The notes under the pieces are model-generated. The model saw only the letters and a program-made list of their open reading frames with translations, had not been told where the DNA came from and did no database searches. DNA of 64,000 nt from Cupriavidus sp. U2. GTDB taxonomy: Bacteria > Pseudomonadota > Gammaproteobacteria > Burkholderiales > Burkholderiaceae. A program made the translations under genes and the position numbers. Below are positions 50,237 to 59,441 of this stretch, in pieces. The stretch lies in assembly GCF_009663685.2 (NCBI RefSeq), contig NZ_RCOG02000002.1:248001-312000 (forward strand), read 5' to 3'. Position 1 is the stretch's first letter. Each line of letters begins with the position of its first letter.

Positions 50237-52254
50237 TTCGCTCCCTCCTCGCTCGCGACCGACTCGCCCCTCCTGGGAACCACGACGCCTACCTGGAGGT
50301 ACTCGACCCCCACCCGCGCAGTGGATGCATCAAGGTATTTGATGCCAGTAAGCGCGAGGACAGGTACATGGAGATGGCAAGCATTCTTGCGGACCTTCAC
50401 GCAGGAAAACTTGCCGTGCTTCGCAAGGGCAAACCTCTTTTCAGCCATGCAGCGCAACCAGACGACAAGGCGCTTCACGAGCGGAGCACATTCGTTCGAG
50501 AGGCTATCTTGCGCGTCCGGGACATGCAGAAACGGCAACGTGTGAGTTTTCGCCAGGCGTACCGTCTCGCGGCGGAAGAGTATAGGCAGGAGGCCTTGCC
50601 TGACGCGCGGCCATTTCCACCACAATCGACCATGTATCGGTACCGGAAGTGCGACATGGCTGGCCTTCCGGTTTTGCGTGGGGATAGGAACAAGGGCAAT
50701 CGCCTCCCACGCTATCCGCGGGAAGTCGTCAACATCATTCGCTCGGTCGCCGAGCAGCATTTCCTGGTTCCACACTCCCGCTGGTCACTCAAGAGGGTCA
50801 CCGCAGAGGTAAATCGCTCGGTGTTGGGAACGCTTCTCCCCGCAACATCCCGTCCGGTAAGCGCCAGGTACGTGAACAACACTATCCTGAACGTTGTCAG
50901 CGCCGACCCCGAACTTGAGCGGATGCTTCCCACAGACGCAGTAGCCGCGAAGTCCCTTGCGAAGAAGCGCATTCGCGCTGAAGCGCCATTCGAGCGCGTC
51001 GAACAGGATGCGCTGCATTTGCCATTTGAGGTCGATACACCGAGCGGCATCAGCAGTCAGGTCTGGCTCGTCCACGCCATCGACTGCTGTACAAGCTATC
51101 CCCTCGGCTGGCAATTGGTTGTGGGAGCTCCCACCGATACCGACTCTCTCGCATGCGCGGAGATGTATATGGCTCCCCTCAAAAAGAAGCGCTTCGAGGA
51201 GCTAGGCATCGACCACGACATGAACGTGTGTGGCACGCCGGGACAGCTCGTTTTTGATAACGGCGCCGAAGCCAAAGGCGGCCGCATCCAGAATCTAGAG
51301 CGACTCGGCGTTGACGTTAAGCACTGTAGAGCCCGTGCCGGCCAGGAGAAGCCATTTGTCGAGCGTTTCAACCGCTCGCTCAAGGAGGCTCTGGAAGGGC
51401 TCGCGGGTTGCACACGTGTAGACGGCAAAGATGGGCAGCGCGACCCCATTGCGCTAGGCGACCAACTTCCGACACTGGAGGAGCTGCAGCGCTGGATTGT
51501 CCGTTGGTACTACGAAAAGTGGATTCACACCCCGCTTGAGCGTTTGCAATGGGACGTGGTCCTCACGGATTCGCTTAAGGGGAACACCCCAGCCGAGCGC
51601 TGGAAGCATTTCGAGGAGTCGTGCTTCGCAATCTCCCTTCCACCATCACGTGCCGAGTGGCTAGCAGCGCTTTACGAGCACAAGGAGCGCAGCGTGAGCC
51701 GAAAGACAGGCATCACCATAGACGGCCTGCACTACAAGAGCGATGACATTGAGGCTCTGATAAATAAGTATGGTGAACAGAGGCAGCTTCGTGTGTTGTT
51801 CAACCCGGACGATTTTCGGCATGTTCATGTCTACGAGGGCGATGACTTCCCACTCGTCACGCTGCCGCACGAGCACCTGAGACCCGAGACGCCAGCGTGG
51901 TCGTTCGCCGAAGCGAAGGAGCGGCTCAAGAGCCAGAAGGCCAGCGCAAAACCAGCGCCTCAAGCAGAAAAATTCGACCGCGACTTGCATGAGCAGGTCG
52001 TCGCGGACTCGCTTGCCCCGAAGCGCAGAAAGCAGAGCAAGCATGAGCGAAACCGTGAAACCGCACGTCGGGAGAAGGAGCAGCAAGCCGTAGTGCGCGC
52101 ATCAAGGAACCCGAGTCCACGGGCGCCCTCGCAGACGTGCAGGCCCAACAAAGCTTCGGAAGAAGCGCCTATCGTCGCGCAATCTAATAGCTCGATATTT
52201 GATGATGCGGGCCTGCTCCCGGTCCTGGACCGAGCCAATGGTGTTGAGATATGA
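50233..52254 (+). CDS. tnsB: TnsB-type DDE transposase
   Basis: The 673-residue integrase-fold transposase makes the 3' cuts and strand transfer. Catalytic residues read as Asp259 (EQDALHLPF), Asp342 (VFDNGAE) and Glu377 (PFVERFNR), giving D-D-35-E spacing. N-terminal helical DNA-binding domains recognise the end repeats; the C-terminal tail is Arg/Lys/Glu-rich, then acidic, as expected for TnsC contact. It overlaps tnsA and tnsC by ATGA. All catalytic residues are present, so it should be active. Confidence 0.95.
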   Translation: MIRSLLARDRLAPPGNHDAYLEVLDPHPRSGCIKVFDASKREDRYMEMASILADLHAGKLAVLRKGKPLFSHAAQPDDKALHERSTFVREAILRVRDMQKRQRVSFRQAYRLAAEEYRQEALPDARPFPPQSTMYRYRKCDMAGLPVLRGDRNKGNRLPRYPREVVNIIRSVAEQHFLVPHSRWSLKRVTAEVNRSVLGTLLPATSRPVSARYVNNTILNVVSADPELERMLPTDAVAAKSLAKKRIRAEAPFERVEQDALHLPFEVDTPSGISSQVWLVHAIDCCTSYPLGWQLVVGAPTDTDSLACAEMYMAPLKKKRFEELGIDHDMNVCGTPGQLVFDNGAEAKGGRIQNLERLGVDVKHCRARAGQEKPFVERFNRSLKEALEGLAGCTRVDGKDGQRDPIALGDQLPTLEELQRWIVRWYYEKWIHTPLERLQWDVVLTDSLKGNTPAERWKHFEESCFAISLPPSRAEWLAALYEHKERSVSRKTGITIDGLHYKSDDIEALINKYGEQRQLRVLFNPDDFRHVHVYEGDDFPLVTLPHEHLRPETPAWSFAEAKERLKSQKASAKPAPQAEKFDRDLHEQVVADSLAPKRRKQSKHERNRETARREKEQQAVVRASRNPSPRAPSQTCRPNKASEEAPIVAQSNSSIFDDAGLLPVLDRANGVEI

Positions 52255-53234
52255 CAGCCGCGAAGCAACTACGTGTAGCGATTGAAAGCTGCGAGCTTCC
52301 TCATCCGCTGTTCCTTCAGCAGTTCAACCCGCTCAAGCAGCGCATTGCGGATGCATTGGACGGAGCCGCAAGCCGCATTGAGCGCGTGATGGGGCCATCG
52401 CGCGCCGGTAAGTCGATGCTAATCAATGCGCTCAAGCGCACATTCCCGGAAACTAAGATTAATGGGCGTCGCCATGTGCCAGTCCTAGTGGTGCCGGTGC
52501 CGTCGCCGGTGTCACCACTGCTGCTGCCCTCGAGCGTGCTCGACGCACTTGGCTTACCTGTGCAAGGCAGTACCACATCCCGCACCATCGGACCACGCAT
52601 GCTGAAGCAACTGGAGCTTACTGGTACGCGTGCCGTGCTTTTTGAGGAAGCCAGTCACCTGGTTGAACTGGGCGCGCGCGTGCCACAGCGCTCGGCCGGC
52701 GACTGGTTCAAGACCCTGGCAGATTCGCACAACCTGACGCTGTTTCTATTCGGCGTGCCGCGTCTCCAGCGTTTGTTCGACAGCAATGAGCAATTGCGCC
52801 TACGGTCGTCGGCCGCCCGCTATTTCTTGCCTTACGACTCCCGTATTCCAGAGAACATGAAAGCATTTCATACCTGCGTGGCGACCTATGCGAATCTTTT
52901 TCGCGAATCCGGCTATCCGATTGACCTACCGGCGCCAGCGCTCACGTTCCAGTGCTACCTCCTGACTGGGGGGCTGATTGGCGTGTTGAGTCGGTTCATG
53001 CAGGAGCTGGCCAGTCAGCTAGCGTATGAGGCACCGCGTACCGTGACCTTCGCGGACTGTCAGGCAGCGGCGAATGCAATCGAGGCCGGAGGTTCTCGTC
53101 ACTTCCGAGCGTTTGGGTCTGCCGAAGCTTTGCAAGCCGACGTCGCCCCCGCAGCCCTTCATCAAGCCTTTGTTCAGGTGATGAATGACAATGACATTGC
53201 GGTTCCTGTTCTGCATGAGGGAGGCGCCCAATGA
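52251..53234 (+). CDS. tnsC: TnsC-type AAA+ regulator (TniB family)
   Basis: The 327-residue AAA+ ATPase has Walker A GPSRAGKS (residues 48-55, Lys54) and Walker B AVLFEEASHL (Glu132/Glu133). The short length fits the TniB/CAST group better than the 555-residue Tn7 TnsC. It assembles on DNA and bridges the target selector (TniQ/TnsD) and the TnsAB transposase. It is coupled to both neighbours by ATGA overlaps. Confidence 0.92.
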   Translation: MTAAKQLRVAIESCELPHPLFLQQFNPLKQRIADALDGAASRIERVMGPSRAGKSMLINALKRTFPETKINGRRHVPVLVVPVPSPVSPLLLPSSVLDALGLPVQGSTTSRTIGPRMLKQLELTGTRAVLFEEASHLVELGARVPQRSAGDWFKTLADSHNLTLFLFGVPRLQRLFDSNEQLRLRSSAARYFLPYDSRIPENMKAFHTCVATYANLFRESGYPIDLPAPALTFQCYLLTGGLIGVLSRFMQELASQLAYEAPRTVTFADCQAAANAIEAGGSRHFRAFGSAEALQADVAPAALHQAFVQVMNDNDIAVPVLHEGGAQ

Positions 53235-55090
53235 GTCTCGTCGTAACTTGTGCGCCTCGGGACGACGAATCGGGATTCGGCTACTACCGAGCGCTTGCCG
53301 CAGCAAACGTACTATCCGGCTGGCGGGAATTGGCCGGACTCGCCGGCGTGCAGCGCAATCGCGGTGCGCTGTTCGCACACTCGGAGTTTGTGGCTGGACA
53401 GCTTGGTCTCGAAAGTGAGTGGGCGCACTTTGCAGGGCAGCAGGAAGCAGTCTGCAGGAGCTGGGGTCGGCTACATCGCGTACAAACTGACGCCGTCTGC
53501 CCTGCCTGTCTGGCTGCTGCTGAATACATGCGCCACTACTGGGGGCACGCCTATGTGACCACGTGTGCCGACCATCGAATCTTGCTCATCGACAGATGCA
53601 GTGACTGTGGAGCATTTCTATCGCCTAATCGCTATCACATTGGCCAATGCGACTGTGGTCAAGACCTCCGCATGCTTCCTCGCATTGCCTCAACTCGCGC
53701 TCAGCACTGGCTTTCTACACTTATTGCGAGTGCTGGTAAGCAGTCGGGCGGCGTCGAGCCCATGCTGCGCAGCGTGGATATCAACGCTCTGTGCCAGGTT
53801 GTCCGGACACTTTGTCTGCATGCCGACCCGACAATGCCAGCTCCCCGTCGAGGAGCTGCGTTGCCGACGTCCATCGCTGAAGCTATCGATTTGCTCGCAC
53901 CTCTCGACAGTCTGCTCGGTGACTGGCCTGCGGGATTCCAGTCGCATGTCGAGAAGCGCATTGCCGCAGGCAAGCCCGATGCACGAACCCTAAACACATT
54001 GCTCGGCTCTTGGTATATCGGACTGCGGAAGCTTTGCCAAGGCACGGCACTTGAGCCATTCCTCAAAATCGTCATCGAAGTCGCGGCAGTCCAATTTGAC
54101 GGAGCACTCGGTTTGGATTCGGCCAAAGCCTTGGCCGAGGACGTGACCGAGTACATGCGACTGGCTGAGGCCGCAAAAGCCATCGGTGTCAGTGTTTCCA
54201 ATATGCACGACGCCGTCCAGGCTGGAAAGTGCAGCTACCGCACGCGTCGCGCAGGTACTCTTGGGCTCCTATACGAACTCCCACGGGCGGAGGTCGCGCG
54301 CATCCAGGAGCAGCGCAGTGAATGGATGACGGGCCCAGACGCCTGCGAGTTGGCAGGTGTGTCGCCGTCAGTGCTTGAGCACATGATGGCAGCTGGTGTG
54401 ATTCGGTCCGACGTGAAATGGCGCCACGACATCCTCAAGGGAGGCGTGGTTGAGCGCCGGTCCATTCTGGAACTCGTCGAGCGAATCCGGGAGGCGGCAG
54501 ACCCTGTCGGGCCCCCGGAAGACGAGAGAGTCGTGTGGGCGGGGCTGACCAGTCGACGCATGGGTGACCGGCAGGCCATCCAGTCCCTGATGCAGGCAAT
54601 CGCTGAAGGCAAGGTGAAGGCTGTCGTGCGCGGTCGCAAGCTCGGGGACATGGCATTCCTACGGGCCGATGTTGCATCGTACTTCGGCACGCCGTTGCTC
54701 GAAGCCGGCATGTCGATTCAACAACTGTCGAAGGTCACTGGTTGGAAATGGGAAAGCATCTCACACTGGATTGCCGCGGGGCTGCTGGATTCGCACTCCA
54801 TTGTGCTGCGAGGCCAGCCGTGCCGAGTCGTGCTTCCTCATCAGTTGTTGGCGTTCCGTCAAACCTATGTCCCCCTTGCAGATTTGGCGCGCGGCATGGG
54901 CACCAAGTCGTCTGCTTTGTCGCGATTGCTCTCGGGGATTGAGCTGGTTGGTGCGCAGCAGTTACCAAGTGGAGGCGCTCGTGGCGGGCTGATTCGCATC
55001 GCAGAATTGGGCCGGCTCGCAGTTCTGGGTGCAAGGGCCGGACATGACCTGTTCGTATCCGCATCGCCGGTGCAATGGACGGGCGCGTGA
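53231..55090 (+). CDS. tnsD: TniQ-family target selector (TnsD-like)
   Basis: The 619-residue protein has the N-terminal TniQ domain: zinc motif C90-x2-C93, W104, C112-x2-H115 and C123-x2-C126 (CPACL ... HYWGH ... CADH ... CSDCG). The C-terminal half holds repeated helix-turn-helix-like segments (LAEAAKAIGVSVSNMHDAVQAG, LSKVTGWKWESISHWIAAG), as expected of a sequence-specific DNA-binding selector. Its size is TnsD-like, longer than the roughly 400 residues of CAST TniQ proteins. Insertion directly beyond gyrB suggests it recognises the gyrB 3' end. Confidence 0.88.
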   Translation: MSLVVTCAPRDDESGFGYYRALAAANVLSGWRELAGLAGVQRNRGALFAHSEFVAGQLGLESEWAHFAGQQEAVCRSWGRLHRVQTDAVCPACLAAAEYMRHYWGHAYVTTCADHRILLIDRCSDCGAFLSPNRYHIGQCDCGQDLRMLPRIASTRAQHWLSTLIASAGKQSGGVEPMLRSVDINALCQVVRTLCLHADPTMPAPRRGAALPTSIAEAIDLLAPLDSLLGDWPAGFQSHVEKRIAAGKPDARTLNTLLGSWYIGLRKLCQGTALEPFLKIVIEVAAVQFDGALGLDSAKALAEDVTEYMRLAEAAKAIGVSVSNMHDAVQAGKCSYRTRRAGTLGLLYELPRAEVARIQEQRSEWMTGPDACELAGVSPSVLEHMMAAGVIRSDVKWRHDILKGGVVERRSILELVERIREAADPVGPPEDERVVWAGLTSRRMGDRQAIQSLMQAIAEGKVKAVVRGRKLGDMAFLRADVASYFGTPLLEAGMSIQQLSKVTGWKWESISHWIAAGLLDSHSIVLRGQPCRVVLPHQLLAFRQTYVPLADLARGMGTKSSALSRLLSGIELVGAQQLPSGGARGGLIRIAELGRLAVLGARAGHDLFVSASPVQWTGA

Positions 55091-55279
55091 GACGTAGCTG
55101 CTTAGGGGCGAGTATGTAGAAGACTTGGCAAACCTTCGTGCAGCTCACGCACCAGGAGCGCGGCAGGCTTGCAGTTACCGCAAACCTGACGCGCATTGAC
55201 GTGCTCGTTACACGAGCCGGCCGCCAGGCACATCCAAAGGTCAATGTGCGACGGTCATGCAAACAATTCGGAGAGGATG

Positions 55280-55648
55280 ATGACTCAGCGCGTAATTCCC
55301 GATGATTTCCCCAGAGAGCAGCCCCTTGGTGCGGTCACAGGCGCACAGCCAAAACTCCTGGTACGTTTGATTGACGGACAGTACGACGCAGGTCTCACTG
55401 AGGACGAGCTGTGGGGGCGTTACGACATATGCGAGGACCTGGCTCAGCAGCTCGCGGGCTACGCCGCGCGCAAGATGACCGAGCACGGCTGGCTGTTGGA
55501 CGACGTACTTCGCCGAGTTGAAACGAGTGTGAATAAGAAAGTTAGTACGAGAAGTTGGGAATTCTCTCCTGCCGAAGTAGCGTGGACGATGAAGCGGACG
55601 CGTGAGCTGCTGTCAAGTCCAGCGAGCAGCGACGGAGGCGAAGGATGA
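55280..55648 (+). CDS. Small protein coupled to the tns operon, unknown function
   Basis: 122 residues from the ATG at 55280 (or 55277), with GGAG 6 bases upstream. It reads TQRVIPDDFPREQPLGAVTGAQPKLLVRLIDGQYDAGLTEDELWGRYDICEDLAQQLAGYAARK, a pattern I have seen near mobile elements without a known role. Its stop overlaps the start of the phosphatase-like gene in ATGA. It is separated from tnsD by 189 bases. Confidence 0.75.
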   Translation: MTQRVIPDDFPREQPLGAVTGAQPKLLVRLIDGQYDAGLTEDELWGRYDICEDLAQQLAGYAARKMTEHGWLLDDVLRRVETSVNKKVSTRSWEFSPAEVAWTMKRTRELLSSPASSDGGEG

Positions 55649-56301
55649 CGAACGCCTGTTCTGATGGGCGTGCGTTTACTCTCGCGCTGGAACGAGCGGG
55701 GAGCGCGGCTTGGTTTGGGGGAAGGCTTGGTGCGAACTGTGGCGATGACCATAAGCAGTCTGCGCCCCTGTCGAGAGCGACCATTGCGAGAGACGAGATG
55801 CCACAGCGACTCCAGGACGTCATTGGAAAGTTGTACAAGCCTTCGTCGGATGGGGCGCGCCAGGTGATTGCGCTGTCTCGCTCAGACGCGGAGAGGCTGC
55901 CGCCACTGCCATCGATTGCGGTCATCTCAGTTGTGGCCCCTGAGCGCCCGCCAGCGAGCCTCGGGAGCTTCGCCCATGTGCTGCGTCTGAGTTTCGCTGA
56001 TGTAGATTTCCTGAGTCCGAATCTATCGAGCCGGGCACAGGCGAAACTTGTCCATGCGTTCACCGAGGCTCACGCTCAGGCTATCCGTTCGTTCATTGAA
56101 GCCCTGCCTGATGAAATCGCATCGGTGGTCGTTCACTGTGAGGGTGGATACTCGCGCTCATGTGCAATTGCCTTAGCGCTGCATCGGCTATATGGTTACC
56201 ACGCGGAATTGCAGCAGCTCTCGCAGGCGAACCCGTCAATCGTTCGCGTGATGATGGGCGATGACTGCGGACATCATAAGCTGAGAAAAGTCCGCCAATG
56301 A
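55645..56301 (+). CDS. Cysteine-based (dual-specificity-like) protein phosphatase
   Basis: Up to 218 residues; a start at 55798 (MPQRLQDVIGKLY) would remove an N-terminal stretch without family character. The P-loop is HC165-EGGYS-R171-S, the C-x5-R active site of dual-specificity/tyrosine phosphatases, preceded by IASVVVHC. The upstream Asp general acid may be in SFADVDF. It is translationally coupled to the preceding small gene. A phosphatase of this type next to tns genes could act in host or phage signalling; this is inference. Confidence 0.75.
   Translation: MTNACSDGRAFTLALERAGSAAWFGGRLGANCGDDHKQSAPLSRATIARDEMPQRLQDVIGKLYKPSSDGARQVIALSRSDAERLPPLPSIAVISVVAPERPPASLGSFAHVLRLSFADVDFLSPNLSSRAQAKLVHAFTEAHAQAIRSFIEALPDEIASVVVHCEGGYSRSCAIALALHRLYGYHAELQQLSQANPSIVRVMMGDDCGHHKLRKVRQ
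56274..56288 (+). repeat. Isolated copy of the transposon-end repeat
   Basis: CATAAGCTGAGAAA at the 3' end of the phosphatase gene shares 12 consecutive bases (TAAGCTGAGAAA) with the terminus repeat at 42121, in the same orientation, and is preceded by GACAT like the GACAC of the terminus. It may be an internal TnsB site, an old end, or chance. Confidence 0.45.
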
Positions 56302-57069
56302 TGCGTAATCCGGGAGACGTCAATCGGCAAGGAGTCGGCCGCCCAGCACATGGGGGAGGCAGGGCGCTTACCGGCATATCGATGTTCGATGATTGTCGTA
56401 ATCGTGGCTTTCCTCAGGCGTAGGCCAAACTGGACGATGTTCCGTATTTCTCTCGCTTACCTATTTGGCTCAGCCAAAAAGCAGGTGAACACCTTCGTCG
56501 CTTACCTACGGGTGGTGAGGCTGAGCCTAGCCCTCCCTGGCAAGTTTGCCCGGGATGCGCCTTCACTCAGCCGCCACCCAAACCACTACGGTATGGAGCC
56601 GGCCTCGCCCGACAGACTTTCGCCTCGCGCCTCTATCTTCGCCAGCGCGTCGAGCTTCTCAAGGCATCCCCCCAGTGCTCGATTTCCCTCGCGCCCTGGC
56701 GGTTGAAACCCCGTCTGCGCAAGCGGCAATTACGACATCACCGAAGCCCGTCATCCGTGACGGGGCGGCCCTCACCACCCGGCGGCGTTGCGCGCGGCGG
56801 ATGGCATGTACGTCCCTGCATGTGAGTATATGTACGGTCGGTGAGCATGAAACTGCTTCTGCAAAGTGTTCAAGCGCAGTCGACATTACAGCGTCCATTG
56901 TCAGTGACTGAGCTAGGGCGCGCCAGCCAGATATCGCGCATGTGGGGTGGTTGATTCGGACGGTCGATGAGCCGAGCGGGATGGGGAGAGGTCTAGACAA
57001 CTATGAAGCGAGTGTCGCCACTCACGGCAATCGCAGGAAGGAGCCTGGCGCGCGGGCAAAAGGAGCACG
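56302..57069. other. 768-bp gene-poor region with short repeats
   Basis: Short frames on both strands do not look like proteins. It contains two direct copies of TCGCTTACCTA (56453-56463, 56498-56508) flanking the palindrome TTGGCTCAGCCAA (56465-56477). That palindrome recurs at 58657-58669. Confidence 0.55.
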
Positions 57070-57282
57070 ATGATGTCGTCAGAAAATCAAATTGACCTAG
57101 ACATCGCACTGCGCAAGTTGCACGAACTTGCCTTAGCCGATGGCGATTTGGGCTACGAGTATTGGTATCGGGTTAGTCAACTGCTCAAACGGGCTGCCAA
57201 CATGCAGTCCGAAATCGATGCGCTGTCGCGAGAGCTCGAAAAATGCCGTTCGCAGCGGAGCAAGCCACATCGGCGCAGATGA
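57070..57282 (+). CDS. Small coiled-coil protein
   Basis: 70 residues with an AGGAG site directly upstream of tandem ATGs (57070, 57073; the second has better spacing). The sequence SQLLKRAANMQSEIDALSRELEKCR has a leucine/isoleucine heptad pattern, and the tail is Arg/Lys-rich. It may be a small DNA-binding or adaptor protein. Unknown function. Confidence 0.6.
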   Translation: MMSSENQIDLDIALRKLHELALADGDLGYEYWYRVSQLLKRAANMQSEIDALSRELEKCRSQRSKPHRRR

Positions 57283-57354
57283 AGAATTGAGCGGACGAAG
57301 CTAGGTCGGTCCAAGCTCGATAGCGGCGACACGGGCATGTCGAAGACCCCCTTA

Positions 57355-58584
57355 TCACCATCCGAAGCCCGGGCGTTTCGGTTCCGGAGCATCCAGAATC
57401 GGGTCGGACACGTGAATGAGTGGGTCGAGCCAATCAGCTTTCGCCCGTGCCCAGGAAAGCCAGTCGACTTGTTCAGCAGACGGGCCTCCCGTAGCGGCCG
57501 CGTGCTCTTCAACCGCATTCGCATATAGGCGAAGCCGGGCAGCGCGTTCCCAGTCGGTTGCCTGCGTCTCCAGTTGCTTGAAGCGCTCGGCCTCATCAGT
57601 GTGCCGTTTCGTCAGAAATTCATAGTGGACGACGGCGCGTTGGTGAGCGTCTTTGCGGCGAGTCTCCTCTAGTTGATGCGCATGAGTCTGCCGTGCCAGG
57701 TCCACGATGCCAGCGACAACGGCATTCAGCCGCTGTTCAAGCCGGGTTTTGGGGGTGTCCTTCCACGACGACCGCGAAGGCCAGCGTCCAACTTCGATTG
57801 CCAAGACCTCTGTTGGGGTGAAGTCATATCTGGGGATGGTTGGGTACTCCACGGAGCTATCCCACCGAGACCTCCCCCAATAGCGCTTTTGTGCACGTTC
57901 CTCTGCCGGTGTATTTACATGGGGGAGTCTCTTCACATGCTCCGTGAGTGAGAAGACCATTGTCGCGCCGGTTTCCAGCCATCGGATGAGCGTCTCGCCA
58001 CCGCTTGGATTGACTTCGAACTCGAAGCCCTGCGTAACTAGTGACCTAATCAGAGCATCGACGATGCCGAGAGCCCTATCGAGGGAAGCCTTTGTCACGG
58101 AAAGGTTAAGGACTTCCTTCGGCGCAGACCGTAGCAAAGTATCCTCTGGCCAGCCGTCTCGTCGGCGCAAGCGCTCTGAGGCTGCGCGAACAAGCGGGTG
58201 CAGCGAAGCAGGTGTTTGTACTGGAAAAGGCGCTACATTGAGTTCCTTGCGGAGTTGTGCGGACGCCTTTCTCGTGGCCTCTCGGATTTCGGCTTGCTCC
58301 GGAGGTAACTTAATCAGGCCTGTGTTCGACAACGCTTCCTGATTCAGTTGAGGAAGCGGAGCGCGGTGCATGATTTTCCCGGCCTTCACTTTTGCCCAGT
58401 ACCCTCGGCTCGGTAGGGGTATTGCCAACGTCCGGCAAATTTTGGCAAGTCCGACATCCGACAGACCGTAGCGCGGAGCCACAACGGTCACCGGCTCCGT
58501 CCAGACTTCTTCGTACAGCGTCTCACGGTCAACCGCTTTTTTCGGTTCAGTCACAGATGTCTCCCATGGTTTAGGCCGTGACAT
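57355..58584 (-). CDS. Hypothetical protein conserved in mobile islands
   Basis: About 409 residues from the ATG at 58584. The open frame runs to 59286 but there it overlaps the HAD gene and lacks protein character. The N-terminus has a helix-turn-helix-like segment (VDRETLYEEVWTEPVTVVAPRYGLSDVGLAKICRTLAIPLPSRGYWAKVKAGK), which I recall from many hypothetical proteins in proteobacterial islands. The middle is mixed; the C-terminal 120 residues are helical, perhaps coiled-coil (HQLEETRRKDAHQRAVVHYEFL). It is divergent from the HAD gene. Function unknown; a DNA-binding role is possible. Confidence 0.7.
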   Translation of the reverse strand: MSRPKPWETSVTEPKKAVDRETLYEEVWTEPVTVVAPRYGLSDVGLAKICRTLAIPLPSRGYWAKVKAGKIMHRAPLPQLNQEALSNTGLIKLPPEQAEIREATRKASAQLRKELNVAPFPVQTPASLHPLVRAASERLRRRDGWPEDTLLRSAPKEVLNLSVTKASLDRALGIVDALIRSLVTQGFEFEVNPSGGETLIRWLETGATMVFSLTEHVKRLPHVNTPAEERAQKRYWGRSRWDSSVEYPTIPRYDFTPTEVLAIEVGRWPSRSSWKDTPKTRLEQRLNAVVAGIVDLARQTHAHQLEETRRKDAHQRAVVHYEFLTKRHTDEAERFKQLETQATDWERAARLRLYANAVEEHAAATGGPSAEQVDWLSWARAKADWLDPLIHVSDPILDAPEPKRPGFGW

Positions 58585-58656
58585 TAGTTTGTCAGCTAAG
58601 ACCCTGCGAGCTCTGAATGTTTTGCATATTGCCGGAGCCCGGCTCGGCAGGGATAA

Positions 58657-58669
58657 TTGGCTCAGCCAA
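58657..58669. promoter_or_regulatory. Palindrome in the divergent promoter region (candidate operator)
   Basis: TTGGCTCAGCCAA, arms TTGGCT / AGCCAA around one base, lies between the divergent hypothetical gene (start 58584) and HAD gene (start 58753). The same 13 bases occur at 56465-56477. Confidence 0.5.
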
Positions 58670-58752
58670 GGCCGGGAGACGCGGACGAAGGTGAGTAACT
58701 GAGCGGATTCTTTTCGATATGTAGCGCATGTGGTCCAAAACGAGCGATAGTC

Positions 58753-59271
58753 ATGGACAAAGATGCTTTCGACAGGTCTCTGCAGGTGCTCTACCTCGAT
58801 TTCGACGGCGTCCTCCACCCTGACTCTGTTTTTCGAACGAGGAACGGTATTGAGCTGCTTCATTATCCAGGGCGCAGCTTGTTCGAGCACGTGCCTTTGC
58901 TCGATGATGCATTGAAGCCATATCCCGAAGTGAGGATAGTTCTGTCTACCTCGTGGCAGCTCATCGAAGGCGGCTACGAGGGCGCAAAATCGAGGCTTTC
59001 CGCAGGTCTGCAGGCGCGGTGCATAGGTGGGACTTATAACCGCCGCGTCAATCGCAAGACTTGGTTCGAAGGTATGTCGCGTCCCGAGCAGGTCGTTTTG
59101 GACGTCAAAAGGAGACAGCCTGAGAAGTGGATTGCCGTCGATGACTGGCCTGGCGAGTGGCCTACATGGGCTTCGCAGAACGTTGTGCGGGCTGACCCCG
59201 TGCTTGGCATTGCCGACGTCACGGTTTTTGAGGACCTGAAAACGAAGTTGGAGTGCGAGTTCGGCTTCTGA
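58753..59271 (+). CDS. HAD-domain protein (RNA-repair-associated HAD type)
   Basis: The 172-residue protein has the HAD nucleophile motif YLDFDGVLHPD (Asp16/Asp18), motif II VLSTSW and a final acidic motif WIAVDDWP. This compact form without a cap matches the HAD domain named for Swiss-army-knife RNA-repair proteins, often found in defence islands as a stand-alone phosphatase. Possible role: removal of end phosphates from nucleic acid or a small nucleotide. Divergent from the hypothetical gene on its left. Confidence 0.82.
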   Translation: MDKDAFDRSLQVLYLDFDGVLHPDSVFRTRNGIELLHYPGRSLFEHVPLLDDALKPYPEVRIVLSTSWQLIEGGYEGAKSRLSAGLQARCIGGTYNRRVNRKTWFEGMSRPEQVVLDVKRRQPEKWIAVDDWPGEWPTWASQNVVRADPVLGIADVTVFEDLKTKLECEFGF

Positions 59272-59441
59272 AAGGTTCGCTTTCACCGGGAGTTCATGCG
59301 CAGCGAAAACATGACGCCGAACTAGTCCGGATTGCTGTCCGTGGCTGGCCGGCGTTGCGCTAGAGTCGAGCCGACAATCAAATGTAGCCGCAGCGCCTCT
59401 GAGCGGTGCATTCCCATCTTGCTGCCCGACAACAGTCTTGC

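Noticed and set aside
56350-57000. Several short frames on both strands (up to about 120 codons)
   Set aside because: No ribosome sites, no protein-like composition, mutually overlapping.
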